Assembly: GCA_934747335.1 (NCBI GenBank)
Contig: CAKVGS010000049.1
Coordinates: 1-11,352 of the forward strand
Length of the DNA: 11,352 bases
Origin: an uncultured Candidatus Melainabacteria bacterium
GTDB taxonomy: Bacteria > Cyanobacteriota > Vampirovibrionia > Gastranaerophilales > Gastranaerophilaceae
Direction of reading: 5' to 3'
Below the pieces are notes generated by a model. The model was not told the DNA's origin. It saw only the letters and a list, made by a program, of their open reading frames with translations, and did no database searches. This document shows positions 7,129 through 11,352 of the stretch, in pieces. How positions within the stretch are numbered: position 1 is the first letter of the stretch; each line of letters starts with the position of its first letter. Position numbers and translations under genes: made by a program.

Positions 7129-7439
7129 TAGTATGTTTTTTATTTATATGTTCAATTCGTTTTAATACTCCATCCTTAACTAATAATGATGAAATTCATG
7201 CCTATTGCTTTGGCGTAGGTTTGCTTATTTATTTTATATTTGCAGTTGTGTTCTTTTTTACTGTTTGCGCACTAATAGTAGAAACTCTAATTTTTACAAT
7301 CCAAACTGTTATTCAAAAAAGAATTGTAATCAAATGGAATTTTGTTATTAATAATCCTTTTTTTAATTTTGTATTTTTTATTGCATTGTTCGCATATATA
7401 GTTACATTAGTTTTTTATATTGATGTATTATTGCATTAA
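7044..7439 (+). CDS. Small multi-pass membrane protein, tandem paralog 2
   Basis: The 131-residue protein has the same layout as its neighbour: identical residues 1-28, a first helix at about 22-40, the NNDEIHAYCFG loop, a long hydrophobic segment (about 60-88) and a last helix (about 105-128). An ATG at 6981 directly after the first gene's stop is in frame and would add 21 residues, but it has no ribosome site and lies before the conserved promoter, so ATG 7044 is preferred. The last 12 bases overlap the end of the convergent minus-strand gene. The membrane parts have diverged much more than the N-terminus. Function is unknown. Confidence 0.77.
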   Translation: MQNPIKTTYNFIKNLKQYHAIHVCIWPTLVCFLFICSIRFNTPSLTNNDEIHAYCFGVGLLIYFIFAVVFFFTVCALIVETLIFTIQTVIQKRIVIKWNFVINNPFFNFVFFIALFAYIVTLVFYIDVLLH

Positions 7440-7670
7440 CTTTTCCAACTCATTTTGTGTAAATTTCACCGGAATATATAAAACATAAGGAGTAAGTTCA
7501 CTTGCTTTTTGTTGCGCGTCAGCATTGTTGTTTAAAATTTTTATAAATTTATTACTATTGCTGTCACTATCATTAATTTTCCAATTTTCGAAATCATAGA
7601 AATCTGAAATTGTTAAATTTATAGAACCATCACTATTTTCTCTAATGTTATAAATATCAGCATTATGCAT
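7428..7670 (-). CDS. Small protein, possible C-terminal remnant of a host protein
   Basis: The 80-residue soluble, acidic protein contains INLTISDFYDFENWKIND (about 18-35) and ends in YIPVKFTQNELEKLMQ, which reads like the C-terminal domain of a larger protein. The ribosome site before ATG 7670 is poor. In the same frame, codons upstream of the ATG read N-N-P-A-F-G-V before meeting a stop inside the palindromic repeat at 7681. That is the 'FGA/FGV' tag style seen on the 5643 product, so the original start may have been lost when the repeat inserted. It may therefore be a broken gene rather than a functional small one. Confidence 0.5.
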   Translation of the reverse strand: MHNADIYNIRENSDGSINLTISDFYDFENWKINDSDSNSNKFIKILNNNADAQQKASELTPYVLYIPVKFTQNELEKLMQ

Positions 7671-7680
7671 AACACCAAAG

Positions 7681-7797
7681 GCTGGATTGTTTCGGTTCTA
7701 ACGAACCTCACAATGACGTCCGGCTTATAGTTTCACGCCCCGTCGTCCTGAACGCGATTAGCGTGAAGGACCTAGCTTTTTTATAAACTATTATTTT
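7681..7797. repeat. Paired palindromic (REP-like) repeat, right end of the non-phage island
   Basis: Two palindromes lie back to back: GGATTG...CAATGACG (about 7684-7718) with a GTTC/GAAC inner stem, and GTCCT...AGGAC (about 7745-7770). The second, with its AT-rich tail TATAAACTATTATTTT, matches 5298-5354 in direct orientation. Confidence 0.75.
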
Positions 7798-7876
7798 CCC
7801 TTCCTAAAAACACCCAACAATCGCAATTTATAAACAAAAATCTTAAAACAATTTTCCATTTTCCATTAATTCAAAT

Positions 7877-9418
7877 TCACCCCTTAACCTTAATCTTTCC
7901 AAACTCAATATTTCTGATACAAAAATCATCGCCATGTTCTTTTGTCAAAAACGTCATTTGCAAAGTTTTGAAAAAAGAAGTCGGCAATTTTTTAATCGCA
8001 TTAATATCTTTGATTGCAAAATAAGAGTTGTCCCAATGTCCGATATCAAAATAAAGTGAATTTTTAAGCGATTTTGCTTTTATATAACGAGTTTTTGCAG
8101 TCATTGAATCATAATTTCTCGTATATTCGACATAAAAGCTGTTGTTATAATACATATCCAACGAAATTTTTGGAGGGTAAGCAAGAATTTTAAACGAATT
8201 CTCGTAACCTAAATTCAGAGGCGTGCATTTATAAAACGACTTAATAAACTCACCGTCAAACGTATTTGACGAATACTCTTCATAAATCTTTTTACCGCCT
8301 GAATACAAAACTCCACCAACTGTTGCAAAACAATTAACCTTTTGAGATTTTCTCTTAACCCAAGTTTTTCTTAAATAATCATAAATCACGATTGTTGAAT
8401 AATTTTCATCTTCACTCGGAATAAGCATCCAAACTTCGTTCCTATCAGAAGTTACAACCGATAAAGTGCGAATATTTTTAAGTTGAGATGTCGGAATATC
8501 AAACAATTCTTCTTGAATATCAATCGCAATGTTGTCGCCGAGAGTCTTATCACCATTTATTACTTGTTTAAAGCTAAAAATCCCTTTCTTTGTATTATCG
8601 TAAAAATACAATTCTGTTCCGTGGAATACAAGCGAATTGTAAGAAGCGCACCCCCCTGGAGAGTCAAAAGTCTTGTAGAACGTGTGCTTTTCATCGTCAG
8701 TTGCAATTAATGACGAAGAATTATTATGAAATACAGCTAGTGTTCCAAGGTACGGATAAATCGCAGTAATATTTTTTACAAACTCAATATATCCTGCGGA
8801 AGTCGAAATTTCAGCATCTGAGGTTGCAAAATCATAAATATCCTCTTGAACCGAATACCACAAAACTTGTTGGTTAAACACCCACAAACGCCCTGCAAAC
8901 ACAACAATTCCAAGTCCTTTTACTAAACGTCCGTCCGCGTCCTTTGGTGTCATTTTTACAACTTCGGCTAACTCACCTGAATCGCTGTAATGACCAATTT
9001 CTATTGAAAGCATATCTTCCGAATTAGAAAACACCCATAAATCAGACCAACCTTGTGAAACATCAGTCGCGGATGAAACTCCCGTAATTTTCAAACCGTT
9101 GACTTTTTCGGTTAATGTCCCAGCTAACCTTGAATATAAGTAAATTTTGCCTTCGGTTTTGTTTTCTGTGTGCACAAAGAAATAAGTTTGGCTTTTCTGT
9201 ACACTTTCAAAAATATTGATGATTTTTTCATCTGTCGGAATTAAATCGCAAACCGCAACATTTCCTTTCGCCGTTCTAATTCCGACTCCTGAATTAATTT
9301 CAGTTGCGAATAATTCGACATTCTGAATATCAGATGCTGTAATTACTGAAGACGAATAAACCGAAGAACTGCGATTTATTCCTGAAAAATTATTACAAAT
9401 TAATGCAGTTTTCTGCAT
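7877..9418 (-). CDS. Beta-propeller-like phage tail protein (P22 gp10-type hub candidate)
   Basis: The 513-residue protein is rich in beta strands with repeated aromatic blocks typical of propeller blades: DLWVFSNSEDML, GRLWVFNQQVLWYSVQEDIYDF, GTELYFYDNTKKGIFSF, EVWMLIPSEDENYSTIVIYDYLRKTWVKR and GGVLYSGGKKIYEEY. The 'YDYLRKTWVKR' style strand and the closing beta domain resemble tail-tube/stabilisation proteins of podoviruses (P22 gp10 and relatives), which plug the portal and hold the tail. Assignment is by architecture only. AAAGGAG precedes ATG 9418. The gene is full-length, but its upstream region is replaced about 20 bases away by a host-type repeat, and the next phage gene downstream lies nearly 2.8 kb off, so expression and function are doubtful. 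Confidence 0.7.
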   Translation of the reverse strand: MQKTALICNNFSGINRSSSVYSSSVITASDIQNVELFATEINSGVGIRTAKGNVAVCDLIPTDEKIINIFESVQKSQTYFFVHTENKTEGKIYLYSRLAGTLTEKVNGLKITGVSSATDVSQGWSDLWVFSNSEDMLSIEIGHYSDSGELAEVVKMTPKDADGRLVKGLGIVVFAGRLWVFNQQVLWYSVQEDIYDFATSDAEISTSAGYIEFVKNITAIYPYLGTLAVFHNNSSSLIATDDEKHTFYKTFDSPGGCASYNSLVFHGTELYFYDNTKKGIFSFKQVINGDKTLGDNIAIDIQEELFDIPTSQLKNIRTLSVVTSDRNEVWMLIPSEDENYSTIVIYDYLRKTWVKRKSQKVNCFATVGGVLYSGGKKIYEEYSSNTFDGEFIKSFYKCTPLNLGYENSFKILAYPPKISLDMYYNNSFYVEYTRNYDSMTAKTRYIKAKSLKNSLYFDIGHWDNSYFAIKDINAIKKLPTSFFKTLQMTFLTKEHGDDFCIRNIEFGKIKVKG

Positions 9419-9440
9419 GATAGCTCCTTTCTTTTTTGAG

Positions 9441-9580
9441 GGGAATAAGGGAATAAGGTAATAGGGGAATAAGAGGTTTTAAATATTTTCTGACGCAAAG
9501 TGCGTTAGAAACCGCCCTAAATAGGGAGGTCGCAGCCGTTGGCGAGGCCTTGCCGAGCCTTACGGATGCGGGTGGGTTTT
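9441..9580. repeat. Left arm of a large inverted repeat
   Basis: This arm runs from the GGGAATAAG-rich end through a GC-rich core. Bases 9522-9579 (58 bases) are the perfect reverse complement of 11048-11105. The flanking 80 bases match in diverged form. The core is far richer in G+C than its surroundings and holds smaller hairpins such as GGC...GCC. Confidence 0.93.
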
Positions 9581-9586
9581 GTTTTT

Positions 9587-9668
9587 CCTCTCCATGGGGG
9601 AGGGTAGAATTTCAAGTTGAGCCTTGCGAAACTTAGAAATTCGGGTGGGGGCTTTTTAAATGGAAAAT
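9587..9668. repeat. Palindromic repeat B, copy 1
   Basis: GAATTTC-AAGTT pairs with AACTT-A-GAAATTC (9608-9642), preceded by a GGGGGAGGG run. A second copy, in direct orientation but with a longer loop, lies at 10943-11043. Confidence 0.8.
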
Positions 9669-9867
9669 CAAAAGTGGAAAATTGTTTTAAATATTTTCTA
9701 ACCTTCTAAAGTTCAATATTGAACGCATTTTCTTTAAAAAAATGTAGGGTGCAATTTTTTGCACCATCAACTGTTTGTATAGTATGTAGCTCAGGCACGG
9801 TCTGACAATAACAAAAAATATATTTGTCGTGTTCAATGAAAACGTTGAACACGACCTACACCTAAAT

Positions 9868-9899
9868 AAAAAAGTGGGAATCGCTTACGCTTTCCCCAC
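9868..9899 (-). terminator. Intrinsic terminator after the 9956 gene
   Basis: Read on the minus strand, GTGGG...CCCAC (9899 to 9874) encloses GAAAGCGTAAGCGATT and is followed by six T. It belongs to the same sequence family as the terminator at 6459-6491. Confidence 0.8.
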
Positions 9900-9955
9900 G
9901 CTACCTGTTTACAGGCTTTGTTAGTCTTATTAAAATTTGTTAAACTCACAAAAAA

Positions 9956-10627
9956 TTATTTTTCTTGTTCTAATGCTTTTGCATAAACATTTACTAAATA
10001 ATCCAATGCATGTGTATCTTTTATATTACCTTCAAAATCATGATTCATGTATTTTGAAGTATAATCTTCGTTGTATAATTCATTAGGCGAAATAATTGAG
10101 TCTTCGCCGCTTAAAGAATAATCGTATCTCGCAAATACATCTGCGAAAATTTCTGCATTAAAATCTAAACCCATAGCCGCAATTTTACTTGCAATATAAT
10201 CTATACATTCTTCTGAAGTTAGTCCTTCCTTTGTCGTAATAGATGGTGGTTGTTTTTCGAGACCAGTAAATTTATCTATTACTATACTTCTAAGTTCTAA
10301 TATAGCATTGGAAATTCTTGCCTCAACAACTTTGTTTGTTGCTTCTGCCATTTTTTTCGTACCGTCAGTTTTTATATCATCAAAAAAAGCTCCAATACTA
10401 TTAAAAAATTCATCAATGTTAACTTTATATTTTTTGCATAATTCAATTAAACTATTCTCATTTTTAAGTCTTTTTGCAAATTCTGTTTTTTGTTCATCTT
10501 TTGAAACATTACCATCTTGAGGTGCATTATCAAAAATACTATATTGCTTTTCCTCCTCTTTTGCTTGTGTTACAGTATTTTGTGGATTTTGTGGTTCCGG
10601 TGTTGCTCCAATTCCTGAAATTGTCAT
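9956..10627 (-). CDS. Non-phage protein with degenerate EF-hand-like loops, function unknown
   Basis: The 223-residue protein starts MTISGIGATPEPQ, followed by a Pro/Gln/Asn-rich linker (10-28). Residues 33-45 (DNAPQDGNVSKDE) look like a degenerate EF-hand loop: Asp-Gly at the centre and Glu at the end, but not all calcium ligands. Residues 169-183 (DYSLSGEDSIISPNE) form a second loop with an insertion. The middle is mostly helical. There is no signal peptide or membrane segment. ATG 10627 is chosen because AAAGGA lies 9 bases upstream; ATG 10645 would place that site inside the gene. Its layout copies the 5643 gene: (GTA)n tract upstream, same-family terminator downstream, though the proteins share no clear similarity. 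Calcium binding is possible but unproven. Confidence 0.82.
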   Translation of the reverse strand: MTISGIGATPEPQNPQNTVTQAKEEEKQYSIFDNAPQDGNVSKDEQKTEFAKRLKNENSLIELCKKYKVNIDEFFNSIGAFFDDIKTDGTKKMAEATNKVVEARISNAILELRSIVIDKFTGLEKQPPSITTKEGLTSEECIDYIASKIAAMGLDFNAEIFADVFARYDYSLSGEDSIISPNELYNEDYTSKYMNHDFEGNIKDTHALDYLVNVYAKALEQEK

Positions 10628-10648
10628 AATACGTTTTCCTTTCATTTC

Positions 10649-10691
10649 TTATATAACTTGAAAAAATAATTATTTCTTACAAGTTATATAA
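10649..10691. promoter_or_regulatory. 12-bp inverted repeat in the leader of the 9956 gene
   Basis: TTATATAACTTG (10649-10660) is the exact reverse complement of 10680-10691, with a 19-base AT-rich spacer. It ends 21 bases before the start codon and could be an operator for a dimeric regulator or an mRNA hairpin next to the ribosome site. Confidence 0.6.
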
Positions 10692-10741
10692 CGGCACAAA
10701 TTTTAAAAACTTTAGGACTTTTTTGAAAAATTGAACGCATA

Positions 10742-10819
<78 letters not shown>

Positions 10820-10942
10820 ACATTTTTTTGGACTTGCTTAACATTTGTAATATTTTGTAACAATTACATTTAAATTGTAAAGTTATAGTTCTCTAATAAT
10901 AGTGGTATGCCGTGTTAGACAATTCTCATCAACACTACCTAC
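10820..10942. other. AT-rich spacer with repeated TTGTAA/TTACA motifs
   Basis: No gene is seen here. Several TTGTAA or TTACAA words occur between 10848 and 10882, including TGTAA-CAA-TTACA. They might be regulator sites or simply AT-rich chance. Confidence 0.35.
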
Positions 10943-11043
10943 ATCCCTCTTTTTGGGGGGGAGGGTAGAATTTCAAGTTGAGAGTTAATTATTAATAAAG
11001 ACTCGAAACTTAGAAATTCGGGTGAGGGTTTTTGGAATGGGAA
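10943..11043. repeat. Palindromic repeat B, copy 2
   Basis: It shares the GAGGGTAGAATTTCAAGTTGAG left half and the CGAAACTTAGAAATTCGGGTG right half with 9587-9668, in direct orientation. The loop is longer and AT-rich. Confidence 0.8.
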
Positions 11044-11047
11044 ATTG

Positions 11048-11190
11048 AAACCCACCCGCATCCGTAAGGCTCGGCAAGGCCTCGCCAACGGCTGCGACCT
11101 CCCTATCCATGGCGGTTGCTTACGCAAACTTAGTTAAAAATATTTAAAATCTCTTATTCCCTCATTACCCCATTCCCTTATTCCCTTTTA
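11048..11190. repeat. Right arm of the large inverted repeat
   Basis: Bases 11048-11105 are the perfect reverse complement of 9522-9579. The arm continues, diverged, to the TTATTCCC-rich end near 11190. Confidence 0.93.
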
Positions 11191-11266
11191 AAAATTATTA
11201 AGAATTTCCCATTTTTCTAAACTCAACTTTACAAAACTTCACAAAACGCATCAAAAAAGGCAATTT

Positions 11267-11294
11267 TTGAAAAGATAAATACTTTATATATACA
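11267..11294 (+). promoter_or_regulatory. Probable promoter for the 11323 gene
   Basis: TTGAAA (11267-11272) and TATACA (11289-11294) are 16 bases apart. The start of transcription would be near 11301, just before the AAGGAG ribosome site at 11307-11312. Confidence 0.5.
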
Positions 11295-11322
11295 TAAGAG
11301 ATAACCAAGGAGAGTAAACAAG

Positions 11323-11352
11323 ATGTTATTCACAACAGAAACAATTTCAAAC
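11323..11352 (+). CDS. 5' end of a gene cut by the window edge
   Basis: Only ten codons are visible (MLFTTETISN). The start is well supported: AAGGAG lies about 10 bases upstream and a plausible promoter precedes it. Strand and position outside the inverted repeat suggest flanking host chromosome. Ten residues are too few to identify the product. Confidence 0.6.
   Translation, partial: MLFTTETISN

Larger units (their letters stand above)
9581..9955. other. Gene-free spacer packed with palindromes
   Basis: Besides repeat B this spacer contains the 14-bp palindrome GTTCAATATTGAAC (9711-9724), a hairpin GGTGCAA-TTTT-TTGCACC (9748-9765) and a perfect 11-bp hairpin (9826-9836 with 9845-9855). 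A short CCTGT/ACAGG hairpin (about 9904-9915) and the terminator of the next gene complete it. No coding frame is convincing. Confidence 0.7.

Noticed and set aside
10939..11127. 62-residue minus-strand frame in repeat DNA
   Set aside because: It lies wholly inside repeat B and the inverted-repeat arm; composition follows the repeat and no ribosome site or domain is seen.

Overview
The window is AT-rich and combines a run of tailed-phage virion and packaging genes, all on the minus strand, with non-phage genes and many palindromic intergenic repeats. The most likely source is a degraded or rearranged prophage in an AT-rich gut-type bacterium. The non-phage genes suggest the Gastranaerophilales ('Melainabacteria', non-photosynthetic cyanobacterial lineage): one protein opens with an 'NFGAKL'-type N-terminus, another has degenerate EF-hand-like loops after a 'GIG' start, and GC-rich palindromic repeats fill the spacers. 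That lineage assignment is inference from remembered patterns, not a database result.

Positions 5083 down to 53 hold a tight minus-strand phage operon, in transcription order: an Asn/Thr/Ser-rich virion protein, a small membrane/coiled-coil protein, two tail-fibre-like proteins separated by a small conserved protein, a small beta-rich protein, a DUF1353 protein and the large terminase subunit. Genes overlap or are spaced by a few bases, and most have a clear GGAG-type ribosome binding site. A 14-bp perfect hairpin spans the terminase stop codon and probably ends the operon. A further phage gene, a large beta-propeller-like tail protein (9418 to 7877), lies upstream in the same direction but is cut off from the rest.

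Positions 5190 to 7800 hold a non-phage island between the two phage blocks. Related palindromic (REP-like) repeats sit at both ends. It carries a plus-strand gene of unknown function with a (GTA)n microsatellite upstream and a strong terminator downstream, two tandem paralogous membrane-protein genes whose promoters fire almost exactly at the ATG (predicted leaderless mRNAs), and a small convergent minus-strand gene that may be a 3' remnant of a larger one.

Positions 9440 to 11190 form a second non-phage segment, bounded by inverted repeats of about 140 bp containing a perfect 58-bp core. It holds one minus-strand gene that again has a (GTA)n tract upstream in the same orientation and the same terminator family downstream, plus several other palindromes. 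A new plus-strand gene begins at 11323 and runs off the window.

The most interesting signal is this shared layout: two unrelated host-like genes, on opposite strands, each have the same trinucleotide microsatellite about 90 to 115 bases before the start and the same kind of hairpin after the stop. This suggests a family of microsatellite-tuned expression cassettes. The tandem leaderless membrane genes are the second candidate for a previously undescribed system.
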